A DNA stretch of 64,000 nucleotides from Euborellia annulipes. Its lineage: Eukaryota > Arthropoda > Insecta > Dermaptera > Anisolabididae. Positions 38,267 through 50,361 of the stretch are shown piece by piece. The stretch covers positions 1-64,000 of the forward strand of contig JAKCPI010004364.1 in assembly GCA_023213315.1 (NCBI GenBank), written 5' to 3'. The notes under the pieces are model-generated. The model was given only the letters and a program-made list of their open reading frames with translations, was not told where the DNA came from and did no database searches. The position numbers and the translations under genes were made by a program. Positions within the stretch are counted from its first letter, which is position 1, and the number at the start of each line of letters is the position of its first letter.

Positions 38267-40364
38267 AATATGGCCTATCAAATAGATAAAAGGATTATGC
38301 CTGGGAGAAGATTATTTAAAAAAGAAAAAATCCTTTAAGATCTTAAAATCTGTTACTATTATTAGTTACAATACATTTGAGTTTCAATATTTGATAGAAA
38401 TTCAAACATATTTAATTGATTGATTGATATTTGATATTTAAAATATTTAATTTTCATTAAATCAAACTTAAGTAATTATTATACAAATGTATTTTTATTT
38501 AGCTTATTTTTATGGCTTTTAATTGATTTAAATTCCTTTCAGTTCCTTTGGAGAATGCATTGAAACTGAAAAAAGGGGTGTGCTTATTAGTATCTAGTCC
38601 AAATGGAATTAAATGATTTATTGAAAAAGTAATATTTTGAAAAAACTAACCTCTTATATTTATTTATATTTATTTTCATTTTGTCTGTTTTTCTTTACTC
38701 GCGTTCAAATCTGTTTTTTATTTTGTTTTAATTTAAAGACAAAAGTAATTGCTGAAATAAATTTTTTTTATTAAAATAAACCAAAAGCAGTGGCTTTGGC
38801 AAAAATATTTATCTTTTCTTACTCAGTCAAATTTTGGCTTCTTTTTCTTATTTTTCATAATATTAAATTTTTCTATTTTTCCATATTCATTTAAATGACA
38901 ATAATGTTGATTTGTCCAATTATTTGTATTAATTCTATAAGGATCTTATTAAAAACATCAAAACAAATTAGTTTGACATATAAATATATTTCTCAATCTC
39001 CGCAGATGTCAGCTTAATGCAACAAATTTTGCAAAATGACGTAGGTTTTTGCATGTTGCCAAACTTAATATTCTTAAATTTCATATTAGTTAATCTACTG
39101 TTTAAATGTGTTTATGAATAGAAAGTTTGCTTAAATACATATTATCGTTTAACAATTGACTAGTTAAAAAGTTTAAATACTCTTTATGAATTAGGCTGTC
39201 AGTTTTTATATGGATAACTAATTTCTTTAGTAAATTTTTCAATCTATTTACAATTTACATATCTACTTCAAGATACAGTAGCAATTCATTCTTCCCTTAA
39301 TTTATTATAAAAATATATTTTGCATATTGTTTAAAGTCCATTCCATTAAAATTTTCTTCCATAACTCTTGGGAAAATGTTGTCATTCCGGGCCCCCTGGC
39401 TCACAGTGCGACCATAAAAAGACCTCTTAAGTGACCTTTGACATCAAACCTCATTGGCATCTCACGATTAACTTTTTTTTGATGACATTTGACCTTGCAC
39501 ATTTATCATTTTAATCGTTCTATTAAGTTCATTCTATTTCTTTTAACTTTTCTTGCGAATTTCATCCTTTTTTTTTTTTTTTTTTTTTGATTACCAATTA
39601 TGTGTATGTATGGTATAATTTTTACGGAAATAAGCAATCAGTTCTTATCATCATTATTTTTATTTATTTTGCAATACTATCATAGAGTTCATTATAAAAG
39701 TTTAAAATAAATAAATCTTAAGAGGATTGGCTTTTTAACCTTTGAATATTTTTTTTATATAAATTAAAAAGCCACAAATAAATAAAATTGTTTAAAAAAA
39801 CCAGATTCTCATTTTTTTAAGGTCAGACATATATATCCATCGATGTTGGAAATTATTAATTAAAGTTCTGGAATTTACTTGAAAATATTTTCAAATTTCC
39901 TTAAGATTTTTGTGATTATCTCCAAAAAGCCTATTTTTGGCTCTGGTCTTGAAAGCTTTCTTATGCTTCAAATTCTGTTTGGATCTTCTTGTGATGTTCT
40001 AAATCACAATATATTTATTTTTATAATTCCAATATTATTAATTCATATACTCGAGGGGGGTGGGGATGTGCCGCCGGGCCTTGCCGCCGGGTGTTGTACC
40101 ACGGATCCACCCAATTTGTACTCGGTGTGTCCTTACCATTAGACCACACCACGGCATTCGGGTATATGAATTCACTCAGTAAGCAATTTTGTTATCAGGA
40201 GAAATGGTCCCAAATTCGGCGCCACAAATTTCTCCGTCCACCAGTTGCAATTTAGTTTGAATAATTGAGAAGACCTCAAATTTAATTAATTAATAAATAA
40301 GAAATTAATAAACATTGGAATTATATAAATATCTCTCGCGGCTTACATACGTGATGTATATATA

Positions 40365-40472
40365 CAGGGCCGGAAAAATGATATGAATTTTGTCTAGAAA
40401 ATTTTAAGGAGCGAGCGGCAAATTAAATGTTGCCCCCTCCCCCAAAAAAAAAAAAATCTAGTTTCGTCCCTG
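40365..40472 (+). mobile_element. Very small hAT-like element (108 bp)
   Basis: Begins CAGGGCCGGAA and ends TTCGTCCCTG; flanked by tatatata on both sides. The flank is low complexity, so the duplication is weaker evidence. Confidence 0.5.
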
Positions 40473-40782
40473 TATATATACAGTATAATATCTTTAACAT
40501 TATATATGCATTCATAATTCTTATATATTTATTTTGTATTTTGAGATCTATCTGACTCCTCCAAACTCAGGAAATAGACAAACTTAGCATAAAAAGAATT
40601 ATAATAAAAGTTCTCTTTTCTCAGAGATGATTTGACTTTATTTCTCTGATACTCCTCGATAATTATTTTGTCAGTTTATATTTAGAATTTTTTTGTGCAT
40701 TATTATTTACATTTTTAATTCATATTTTACCTGCAGACGAATTATCTAATAGTAATACTCGAAATAATTTTAATCCTTTAAA

Positions 40783-41007
40783 ATGATTAAGCCTTCCAAA
40801 AGAAAACTAACCGATTCTATGAAATGTGAATTACTTTACTTTTTGGAAGATCATAGCATTTCACAAACAGCTACAAAGTTTGGTGTTAGTAAATCGACCG
40901 TATTTAATACCAAAAAAAATAAGAACCATGTATTTCAAAAATGGTTGGAAAAAAAAGAAAAGTTAATGACAATGATGTATTTTTTTATATATAAAAAAAT
41001 ATTTTAA
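40783..41007 (+). pseudogene. Pogo/Tigger-type transposase DNA-binding domain fragment
   Basis: Open frame of 74 codons beginning MIKPSKRKLTDSMKCELLYF, with SISQTATKFGVSKSTV in the recognition-helix position and NHVFQKWLEK after it. This is the pattern of the CENP-B N-terminal/Psq helix-turn-helix used by pogo-superfamily transposases. Full transposases are about 400-550 residues with a DDE domain; none follows here, and the frame runs into AT-rich sequence 44 bp before host exon 2. It is read as a truncated transposon remnant in intron 1. An alternative is a domesticated upstream exon of the host gene, but no donor matches the phase of exon 2. Confidence 0.7.
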
Positions 41008-41050
41008 TTTATATTTTGTTTCTAATTTGTTATGTAATTTATTATTTTAG

Positions 41051-41330
41051 GGAAACTCCGGATGAACATCACTACTCTAGATCGGTGTCAATGTCAACAA
41101 ATACACCAACAACGCCTTCACGATCTGCCCCATCGTCTTCAGCACCTCACGATGAAGGGCTTGTCCTGGACCTGCGTCATGGAGCGACATCAAGAGCCTC
41201 ACCAGTTCAACAGTCACAGTCAAATACCTCATCTTCCGCCCCAACTTATCCTCCCAATCATCTTGCCCAACCACCCACTGCAGCTGATATTCTTGACCTA
41301 AGCATGCCGGATAAAAATTCAGCTACTGAG
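41051..41330 (+). CDS. Six-module Cys-pair protein, exon 2 (Ser/Pro/Thr-rich linker)
   Basis: Acceptor ttattttag at 41042-41050 and donor GTAATT at 41331 after ACT GAG; phase 2 in, phase 0 out. The translation starts ETPDEHHYSRSVSMSTN and is rich in Ser, Thr, Pro and Gln (TPTTPSRSAPSSSAP, PVQQSQSNTSSSAP). It contains two short hydrophobic-acidic motifs, LVLDLRHG and DILDLSMPDK. The latter pair resembles short linear docking motifs, but this is only a resemblance. No Cys pair is present, so this is a spacer between modules 1 and 2. It follows the largest intron (9.5 kb). The open frame runs past the donor into intronic AT-rich sequence, which is why the splice site rather than the stop defines the end. 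Confidence 0.85.
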
Positions 41331-41544
41331 GTAATTGAAAAGAAAAAAAATATATTAAAAAGATCCAGACAACAGGAAAATTTGAAAAAATTCTTAGATT
41401 TAGATTTATTGACGGGTCAATCCCAAATATAAATAGATGAATATAAAGATAAACTCCCTTAATTCATTGTCATAAAATACATCATTTGTAATGGTAGACT
41501 CGATCTCTTTTAATATAGACCTCATCTGGAATAAATAATAAGTA

Positions 41545-41752
41545 CAGTGAGGGACAATATTAAGTCTCACCCATACGTTTTCTACTTGTGATTATTTCAT
41601 TGTTTTTAAAAAGAAAATGAAAATCTTTATTGGAAATTTTCTAGGTTTGAACTATGAAGTTTCCATTAAAAAATATATAATATTTTTTTTAAAAACAATG
41701 AAATAATCACAAGTAGAAAACGCTTGGGTGGGACTTAATATTGTCTCTCACT
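41545..41752 (+). mobile_element. TA-flanked MITE, Tc1-like, family T2
   Basis: Left CAGTGAGGGACAATATTAAG and right complement cttaatattgtctctcact, TA flanks; inner arms (ttctacttgtgattatttca) also pair. About 208 bp, in intron 2. Confidence 0.78.
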
Positions 41753-41807
41753 ATACACTACTAACAAAAGTATTTTTCTTAATTAATTGACGCTTTCTGA
41801 AATACAT

Positions 41808-42230
41808 CAGTAAAGTGTTCTTCAATTTTCAGGGCAAAATGAAAATACATATTTTAAAGAACATGTAAAAAATACTTGATTTTTGAATTTTATTCAAAAT
41901 CGTTAGTGCAGATTTTGAGAAAATCAAAATAAAAACGAAAAGTAAAGTACTAGTACTTTTTGGCCGATTTTGTTCAAAAGCTTATTTTGACTGTCCGGGA
42001 GGGTGCCTAACTTAAATATAAAATTTCAATCTCGTAGCTCAATTCCTTCATGCTTAAAATCGATGCACACAGACCAATTTGCGGGACCCACTTTTTTGGA
42101 CTCAGGGGATCTCAAAACATGTATATCTATCAAAATCTCGACATTGAATTTTTGACATGATCGCAATACTTTCTCTTTCTCTCTCTCTCTATATATATAT
42201 ATACATACTGTATATAGGTAAGAGAAAGTA
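41808..42230 (-). repeat. Hairpin-ended repeat (family R), truncated
   Basis: Contains gtaaagtactagtacttttt through the pyrimidine hairpin end (tttctctt ... agagaaagta). The ctggtgtgac end is missing. Confidence 0.8.
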
Positions 42231-43147
42231 AAATATAAAATTAATGAGTAACTGATCGATATATAATAATAGTGAAGTGTCTGTTCGGGCGTTCATCACT
42301 CAACTACTGTAGTATCTGTGGGAAACAGGTACATTTTATCTCAGTGAGCTAGGACTTAGAAATTTTGTAATATAAATTTATAATTATTAAATAATGAAGA
42401 ATATAGGACATGACAGAAAAATATAAGAGAAGGATTCATTCAGGATGTCAAAAATCAAGACTAATATATATTTTGTATATATATAAAAAATCATCTAAAT
42501 TAAATTTATTATATTGATTATTGAAATGATTAATTTTTTTTATTCAATGAGATGAGAAACAAAATTTAATAGTTTAGAAAACCATGTGACTCTTATCATT
42601 ATTAAACAATCTCATAAAATGATCATGTGAATTATTATTTAAAATTCGTAACAAAATTAATTGGGTTTTTTTTTTTTTTTAATGTAGCGCTCAACTTAAG
42701 TGGTAGTTTTGTTTAATCGAAATATTTTTTAAATTTATCTCTTTGAAATGAGGTCTCAAGTTAATATATGAGCCTGTAAACCAAAATGACTCAAAATAAA
42801 ATTTTATATATTAAGGTATATAATAATGAAAATTTTATATCTATAGAAAGATGAATCAGCCATTAATAATGCACTTACTTTGATTTGATTATTTATTTTA
42901 ATTTTATCAGAAAAAAAAACATAAAATTACTATAAAAATAAATGTTTTTGATAAAAAATAAAGATATTTCTTATATTTAATCACTTTGATTTGATTCATT
43001 TATAAGTTTGAGTAATTTATTTTGCAAAATTAGAGTTGTAAAATTTATTATAACTATCATATTATTATAAGATCTTTTTAAAGAGAATGTATGGTATGGA
43101 ATTTTGTTTTATCTACTTCTCAAATAATTTTTAAAATTTTTTTTCAG

Positions 43148-43308
43148 GTCTGTTATATTTGTGGTGACGAATACAAACGTGGTTCACTGGTCCATGTGGC
43201 AACGAAACCATTAGCTGCAGGCCATCAACAAAGTGGTTCCCGTCCCAATCAGACTGCATCACCACCTCCTTTTTATCCAAGTCTTATGCTTCATCCACGT
43301 CCGAGCAG
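43148..43308 (+). CDS. Six-module Cys-pair protein, exon 3 (module 2, first Cys pair)
   Basis: Acceptor tttttttcag at 43138-43147 and donor GTATAT at 43309; phase 0 in, phase 2 out. The exon opens directly with [12 protein letters not shown], the first Cys-x2-Cys pair of module 2, followed by a Gly/Ser/Asn/Pro stretch and [12 protein letters not shown], the equivalent of the aromatic-Pro block PYFPFL of other modules. The second Cys pair is in the next exon, so the module is split by an intron within its loop. An inverted repeat (43349-43367 with 43418-43436) lies 40 bp inside the following intron. Confidence 0.88.
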
Positions 43309-44489
43309 GTATATATACAAATTTCGTAATCTATTATTTATACCCGTATTAATAGTCGTTCCTTGAGGAAAAATAAATTTTTATACCTATATAAATATAT
43401 AGGCATAAGAATCCTTCATCAAGGAACGACTATGAATATCGGTATTGGTATGAAATGAATGAATAGGTGAATTCACCCATCCAACTGTTTTTCCCCTCTC
43501 GGCTTTAGAGGCCATTTAGGGTTTATTGAATATATTAAATAAATTAAATTATTTGTATTGATGTTAACTGGGAGACGTTCCACTCGCTTGTTTTTCGGGG
43601 CCACCCATCCGAGTTTTTTCATTGCTTCCGACTTTTATCATAATTTATTTTTGGTGTATTCATAACTTAATATGCATTGGTTAAAGAGTGAGATAAACTC
43701 AACAGTCCCAAGGAAATTCCAATCTAATTTGTTAACCTGTTAGTAAAGGTAACAGCAATTGCATTTAATTCATATTAAAAAATAATTAAAATATTTAAAT
43801 ATTAATTTTATTTATTAACATATTTCACTTCCTTGCCTAAAGAATATTTTAATTGAATTAGATTTGGTTACTCAATTCTTATAAAATAATTAAAATATAT
43901 ACTTATATATATACAGTATAATTCAGTGCATGTCCTAATGTTTTCCGGCTCACCGTCTCTGCCACGTTCTATTCGAGAAACTTCCCGTTGGTATTCTAAA
44001 TAATAAAGGAAAGGAAAAGCGTACGCATGGTAACTAGGAGGATGTCGGGGAGCCCCCCCCCCCCCCCCCCTAGAAAGCTTCCTGCCCCAAGAAAAATTGA
44101 GAAAATATGGGACTTTCCAAGCTCCCCGGTGGATTGCTGGTCCCATGCCCCCCCCCCAGGGAGGGGGTCCCCAGCCAAATTCTCTAGTTACGCCCATGGG
44201 CGTACGAGCCCTCTGTGGGGTCCCTATACGTAAAGAAAAATCAAAAAAATCTACCTTGATTACACTCGAAGACCCCCGAACGTGGGAGATTAGTTTTATT
44301 AATATATCATAAACACAAACTCAACTCTCAAATTTGCTATCGTTAACGATATATTGGCTGGCTTATTCACAGTCTATTTGAGCGTTGATTGAAAAAATTC
44401 CATCTTTTTCAAACAAAACTCTACCTAGTTAATATTTATATTAATTTCCTTTTCAAATTTTTACTTATATGTTTGGTTTTATAATAAAA

Positions 44490-45035
44490 AAATCTGGTGT
44501 GATGGTCGCACAGCAAACAACGTCCTCTAACCTTCGGTAATTTAAAGTTGTATTCTGTTCTTGTCACACCAGATTTTTAATTTTCGCCGATATATTACAA
44601 TTCAACATAGAACATAGAAAAATATGTATATTTTGTTAACTTGGCAACAATTTCTCATGAAGTGCAAGAGTAAATGTGCTTCAAACAATTTCAATTCAAA
44701 ATGAGAATATAAATTTTCAAGAGCATCTAAAAAATAATTGATTTCTGATTTTTAATCAAAATCGTTGGAGCGAATTTTGAGAAAATCGAAAAAAACTGAA
44801 AATCAGTAAAGTACAAGTACTCTCTGGTCGATTTTTTTTCAAAAGCTGCCTATTACGTGCTATCTAACTTAAATATATAATTTCAACCTCCTAGCTCTTT
44901 TCATTCTTGAGATATTTTGTTCTCAGACACGCAACCATGTTACGAAAACAATTTTTTTGGACCCAGGGGACCTCGCAACGTGATCAAAATTTTGACATCG
45001 AATTTCTCACATGGATTCAATGCTTACTTCCTCTG
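44490..45035 (-). repeat. Hairpin-ended repeat (family R)
   Basis: ctggtgtgatggtcgcacag hairpin end intact; the pyrimidine-rich hairpin end is eroded. Confidence 0.8.
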
Positions 45036-45114
45036 ATCTTAAAATTTCCTTTAAAAGCCACACCTGCATAAAACTATTTTTAAGGTCTTCTTTAAAATTT
45101 AAAATTGACAGTTG

Positions 45115-45362
45115 GGAAGGAGATAGGTCTTTTCAGTCGAAATAAAATATATAAATAATTTATATATTTATTTTATTAAAATCTTTTAGATCTCAGACCG
45201 TCGGGTTTCTGCTATTCTGCTCTAAGCCTTCCTCAATGAGGACTGGATCTATAAGAGCTGAGTAGCAGAAACCCGACTGTCTGAGATCGAAAAGATTTTA
45301 ATAAAATAAATATATAAATTATTTATATATTTTATATGGACTGAAAAGATCTATCTCCTTTT
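45115..45362. repeat. Fold-back palindrome (248 bp)
   Basis: Arms from ggagatagatc/gatctatctcc through the ataaataatttatatattta block to cgggtttctgctattctgct. Near-complete pairing except about 40 bp at the centre. Core-like remnants (ttgaggaaggct, agaaaccc) on the minus strand are too eroded to call a ribozyme. Confidence 0.8.
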
Positions 45363-45365
45363 CAA

Positions 45366-45725
45366 CTACTATTTGCACAGACTTGTTGAGTTGAAACATT
45401 TTAAAATTGACTTTTGGGAAATATAGATGCAGTTTGTTCCAATCGCGAGAAGGACATGGAGACAAATTCTAAACGTTTTAAACTTAATTGCATAGAGTTG
45501 ATGGGATGATGCCTCTCGTGTATCAGGCATATGCTGCATATCAAGTGGAATGATGGATTTAGTTCGACAGATCATCGTCCATGATAATATCTGACTGAGT
45601 GTGGGTGTAAATGAAGATAAAATTTCTTAGTTTAAGTCTCATTGCTTGTTCCCATTGACTCTCTTTATGACGAGCGTTAAGTTTGGAAACGTTTGATGAT
45701 GGTTTGGCTTTGGGGTCGCCCTCTT
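45366..45725 (-). pseudogene. LINE-like 3' fragment, degraded
   Basis: Minus-strand frames include SNVSKLNARHKESQWEQAM (just upstream) and MICRTKSIIPLDMQHMPD, TREASSHQLYAIKF, with nucleotide similarity to the LINE fragment at 19354-19664. Stops and frame shifts show decay. It abuts a fold-back palindrome at 45115-45362. Confidence 0.6.
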
Positions 45726-46146
45726 CGGTGAATATCTCAGAGTTTTTACAATATTTGCATATATATATATATATATATATAAGCGCAAATAAATTATTAG
45801 TATTATAGTAAAAATAACTTTTTTTTGTAATATAACGAACTTGTAATTTTTTTAAATACCGGATTTTGTTGGTCACCAAACCCGAGTAATCCCCCTACTC
45901 GAGTTTTATTAGTTTTTTCTTAAAACCTCAACTAACAAATGAAAAATAAACATTTTCATTTTAAAGAATTAAATATGTTTATTTTTTCATAATCTTTTAA
46001 ATCCAAATATCTAACAATTTTATCATTATATCATTATTTACTAATTAAAACTCATCTAAATGAATCAGCATTAAATTACTTAATGAATAATAAACAATTA
46101 GAACATTTCTAATCCGATTTGATATATTTTTTTCATACTCTTATAG

Positions 46147-46353
46147 GTCGAGGCCGATGGATTCAACTGGTCGTGTACAAGCTTGTCAAGCTTGTAATCG
46201 CCATCTTCTGGCTCAATGGCACATGTTCACCCAACAGGGAGTTCCACACACTGAACGAAATTATCAATTACGAAAACGACAGATTACTACTGTTGATACA
46301 ACAACGTTCATATGTTATACGTGTGCTCTTGAATATCCATCCTCATCACTTAG
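46147..46353 (+). CDS. Six-module Cys-pair protein, exon 4 (end of module 2, start of module 3)
   Basis: Acceptor cttatag at 46140-46146 and donor GTAATT at 46354; phase 2 at both ends. It encodes [19 protein letters not shown] (second Cys pair of module 2), then [23 protein letters not shown], and then [14 protein letters not shown], the first Cys pair of module 3. The QW ... VP--ER-Y tail repeats at the same place in modules 1, 2 and 4 and, more loosely, in 5 and 6, which is the main evidence that these are homologous units. The split codon AG| can join either the small exon at 46756 or the exon at 48069. Confidence 0.9.
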
Positions 46354-46755
46354 GTAATTATTTATTTAATTCAATTCCGTATATACACATTTACCCCAAA
46401 CACTTTTAAATTTTTATCTAGCTATATTTTTTTATTTATTTTATCTTACTTGGAAATGGAAAATATATATTTTAATCTAATAGAAATAGAAAATTTAAAA
46501 CAAGAAAAAAATTAAAAACCATGCCCTTCAAATGTAATTTTATTACTTTTTGTTTTACAAAAGCCCCGTAATGCAACTCTCTTCTCTGAATATTTAGGTA
46601 TTGTAAAAGAAATAAATAGATTAGTTTCAAACTATTCGTTCAAATAGCATTCCACGAATTATTATTTTATTTTTGATTATAGGCTATAGCTATTTAAAAC
46701 ATTGAATTTTTGACAAATTTATGTATTAATTTTATCATTTTTCATTTATATTTAG

Positions 46756-46806
46756 TAAAAACCCGACAATTCCAAGAAGACTGAGTGTTGCCCATGAATC
46801 TCCTGG
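46756..46806 (+). CDS. Six-module Cys-pair protein, candidate 51-nt micro-exon
   Basis: Short open segment between acceptor tatatttag at 46747-46755 and donor GTACGT at 46807. It is 51 nt, exactly 17 codons, phase 2 at both ends, so it can be included or skipped without a frame change. The encoded peptide is KNPTIPRRLSVAHESP with split codons at the edges. PRRLS resembles a basophilic phosphosite, but that is inference. The consensus quality of both splice sites and the phase match support it; a length this short can arise by chance, so it is less secure than the other exons. Confidence 0.6.
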
Positions 46807-46868
46807 GTACGTCCTATCTAAATATATCTTCTTTTAATGTTGAGGTAGTGGCTGTAGGTATAATTAAT

Positions 46869-47288
46869 AAGCATGAGCAGGGAAACAAATTAGACAATAA
46901 ATTTTAGAAGTTAATCATCTAATTTTTTATTTCAATCACAGACGCAAATCGCGTCCTTCCTCAGGACAATTTCTAGCCAGTACAATATAGATAGGTGTAT
47001 TTTTTTTAATAATATAAAATCAAAGACTCTTGCTTTGAATGTCATTCATTGATGAGTGCCATCAAATATACCGGTATACAGAATGTATTACACATGTTTA
47101 TATTAAGTGTGATATTATATTATTAAAAAAATACACCTATCTATATTGTACTGACTAGCAATTGTCCTAAAAAAGACGCGATTTGCGTCCAAAACGTCGC
47201 TGATTGAAATAAAAAATTGGATGAAAATTAACTTAAATTTTTTTGTCTATTTTGTTTCCTGTGCCATCACATCCTGCTCATGCTTATA
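46869..47288. repeat. Fold-back palindrome (about 420 bp) with split ribozyme remnants
   Basis: Outer arms taagcatgagcagg...gaaacaaa; inner arms acgcaaatcgcgtcc and tacaatatagataggtgtat. The left arm keeps CTGAGGA (minus, 46958-46964) and the right arm keeps the helix II plus AAAACGTC (47191-47198). Between exons 5 and 6. Confidence 0.8.
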
Positions 47289-48068
47289 TTCTTTATTTTT
47301 ATTGAAACAACTTCAGAATTATTTTCTCTCCTAACTCCATTATAGAAGAATAAACCTCCCCTAATTAAATTCCTCTAGGTCCGGTAAAAAATTGAGATTC
47401 AATTTTATTATTGATTGTTTTATAAAGTCTTTTCATTCTTATTCAGAATTACTCCCCAGAAAAATCTCAAAATGTATAGTTCTTGTCGATGAGTAAAATA
47501 CCGTCACATAAACCAAAACTTTACAGTTAGTTCCTCATACAATTATTAAATAAATTGATTTTCAACAAATGGTTTTCGACTTTTTTTTATTTAAATAAAA
47601 TTTTTTTAATTTAAAATTTTAAACTTTTTGATCAAAGCATCTTATATCTCCAAAGAATAAATAAAAAACAACGCTAATGCACTCTGGCAACAAATCCTTG
47701 CTTTCTATCTTTCAATTGTTGAAAAAAATGGCGTCCATTGATAATTTTTAACTTTAACCTACAATATTTTTTTCCCATTTCTTAAAAAGTAAGTATGTTT
47801 GACATATTAGATTATTTTATACTTATTAAAAATTTTGTCTACTCCCTTCTCCTTAAGCCATAAAAAAAAAAAAAACGGATAAATTTGTATTAGTTCAATA
47901 TTTTTGATTATATAATGCCTTGGAGATTAAATTTTCTAAATGGATTTTCCCAAAAATTCATATACCTTTCAATTTGCAAACATTTTCTGCAAATTGTTTG
48001 AAATTTGTCAATATAAAAATTTTATGCTTTTAACATCCTTACTAATGCATACATTTGTATTTTTTTAG

Positions 48069-48219
48069 GTTACTTTATTGCTGCCCTAATCCGGAGAAAG
48101 AAGCTTATTTTCCTTTTATTTCTTCTCTACGGCCGCCACCTGGGGCCAGTCCGATTTCGCCACAAGGAATGGTTCAAGTTTGCAGCATATGTTATAAGTC
48201 AATTCCTCAAAAACACCAA
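48069..48219 (+). CDS. Six-module Cys-pair protein, exon 6 (module 3)
   Basis: Acceptor ttttttag at 48061-48068 and donor GTAAAT at 48220; phase 2 in, phase 0 out. It reads [19 protein letters not shown], then [16 protein letters not shown], then [14 protein letters not shown]. It supplies the aromatic-Pro block (AYFPFI) and second Cys pair (CSIC) of module 3, plus an extra CC pair near the exon start. Its codon use is clearly coding-like against the surrounding AT-rich intron. The intron upstream contains a 420-bp fold-back. Confidence 0.9.
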
Positions 48220-48569
48220 GTAAATATGCAAATGTTTTCTTCACCCTATCCATTGTAAAAAGATTCTATTTACGGAGTATGGGCATTTTTAATTAAAAAC
48301 AAAAAAAAAAAAAAATAACCCAAGTAAAATTATATACAAAAATTTGGTGTTGAGTGGGTCTTCAACACAGCTTTTTAACTTGACAACGTCTTTTGCTTGA
48401 CTTCAAACTATTTTTACTTTCTCTTACCTATATTAAATTATATAGAGAGAAAGTATTGTTTGATTTTTTTAATCGTACTTTGTTCTCATCAACAAATATG
48501 TTGATACATACATACTTTCATAGTAACAATATATGACAGGTGTGGCCAAAATTTTATCCGTTAAGGGCG

Positions 48570-49041
48570 ACTTTTGATTAAAAAATGTGTTTTGTAAAAA
48601 AAAAAACAATTGGTTTTTGAGTTAATTACTCGGGATTTTTTAAATTATTCTATTAGAGGTTTTCTTTCTGCACAAAATAATATCACATTTAGTCTGACCT
48701 GATTAGCCGATCGGAATCTACAGTGGTTTAAAATTTCAAAAAACGATTTCTCGCCTCTCATGCGGCAAAATGGCGTCATAACGAAAAAAAAGAAAAAAAG
48801 GTCCGGGGATATTGACCCAATCTTTCTTTAACTATATATAGATTTAATGTAGCTTTTATGGTCAAATAGCTATGCGTTGCACAAAAAGGGCTATTTTCCG
48901 ATATTTTTTTGCCTAAAAAATGATGTTTTTCGAGAAAAAAATTAATTTTGGAGTTAATTACTCGGGATTTTTTTATTCATTCTCTTAGAGTTTTTCTTCC
49001 TGCACAAATTGGCATCACATTTAGTCTGATCTGATTAGCTT
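48570..49041 (+). repeat. Direct repeat, period about 335 bp
   Basis: Block gagttaattactcgggattt ... catttagtctgatctgatta occurs at 48620-48708 and 48954-49041. This indicates a 1.4-unit tandem or LTR-like pair in the intron between exons 6 and 7. Confidence 0.65.
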
Positions 49042-49600
49042 ACCAAATATCAAGTAATTCAAAAATTTGTCAAGAGATGTCAAAATGGTAGCTAATAATA
49101 TTTAATGCATTTGGTTGATTTTCATTGATCTTTTAATAATAAATACTTTGTAAATGTTATTATATATTATGTATCTTTTATAAAAGCATAAAAATATATA
49201 AATATAGGAGAGATATAGGCCAAAAGGGGATCAGCTGTTAGACTAGCCTGCCATCTATTTCAAGAAAGCTGAACTAATTTGACAGATGAATTTTAAATAA
49301 ATGATCTAAGCTTATTTTAAAAATTTCTTAATTAATATGTGATTAATAATAACAATAAATTTATTTTTAAATTTAAAAAAAATTAAAGATTATTGGGACT
49401 GATTGTTTTTTTGTATTTGCTTGATAACAAAAAAATTAATTACGATAATTTTTTAATAAGTCATTAAAAAAATTATAGCTCGATGTCCCAATATTCTCTT
49501 ATGAATTTAATTCATTTAAAAAAAACCGCATTGAAAAATTCCTTATAATAGTCTAGTTTTTTTTAAAGTACGTTTAGACGTCGCTCCTGAACCCCCTTAA
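49040..49600 (+). mobile_element. TTAA MITE family P1, left-truncated copy
   Basis: Matches the 295-881 element from about its position 385 on, through the right terminal repeat (gtcgctcctgaaccccc) and TTAA at 49597-49600. A short extra segment lies near 49385-49440. It adjoins a tandem repeat at its left. Confidence 0.8.
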
Positions 49601-50361
49601 CCTTTTCCGCGCATGCCTCCCTAACAGGCCACTATAGACATGATTTGTAAGACGTTGTCACGTCAATATATTTAACCCTTTGAACCCGCCATATAGGCGA
49701 CAAGATCGTTTTATCGTTGCAATCGTATGTCGCCATATAGTCGCCATCCTATTATACATATATACATAGTATTATTTCCTTGTCACGTAGGCATCATTTA
49801 AAAAGAGATTTATCAAATTTTCGATTCTTAGGGACTCCAATAATCATTTTGGGATAAAATTATAACTTTTGGTCTAGATGAGCTATCAATTTTGTTTTTT
49901 TTTTCACTCAAAGCTTGCCTAGATGAATAAGAGAGATTTCATTTTGAACCAATTAATAGAAAAATTGTAAATTTATTTCTCAATATATCTAGTATTTTTC
50001 TTTAGACATCCCCCCCCCCCCCTGTTTTGTGTTTGCTCCTCTGGGAAGTAAAGACAAATAATAAGAATAAAAAGCTTATATAAAAAAAAATTAATTACTT
50101 TACCAATGATCAAATTTCTCTATATTACGTGATCCAAATATTTTTAAAAATATATCCCAACGATATTGATCAGTTCGGTACTCTTATCAACACCTTCATC
50201 ACCGCTAAAATATATGTGCTTTCTTTTTCTTATACTCTTTTCCTCGCTCTCTATATATATATTTTGATAGTGCAAATGTAAATTTTATTTCTTTTTTTTT
50301 TGTAAGTAAATTAATAATTCATTATTTCCAAATTTAATAAATTTTTTACTTTCTCTAACTC

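Larger units (their letters stand above)
31505..41050 (+). other. Intron 1 (9.5 kb) of the six-module gene
   Basis: No host exon seen. It contains a SINE (32118), a hairpin-ended repeat in each orientation (34156 and 35811), hAT-like elements (35348, 37652, 40365) and a pogo transposase fragment (40783). 32.5-34.1 kb and 38.3-40.3 kb are AT-rich sequence with nothing I can identify beyond homopolymers. Confidence 0.7.

Noticed and set aside
43868..44312. Overlapping ORFs rich in Pro/Gly on both strands
   Set aside because: They arise from a C-run and G-run repeat (gtacgcatggtaactag ... ctagttacgcccatggg arms) that looks like a small hAT-type element, not a gene.
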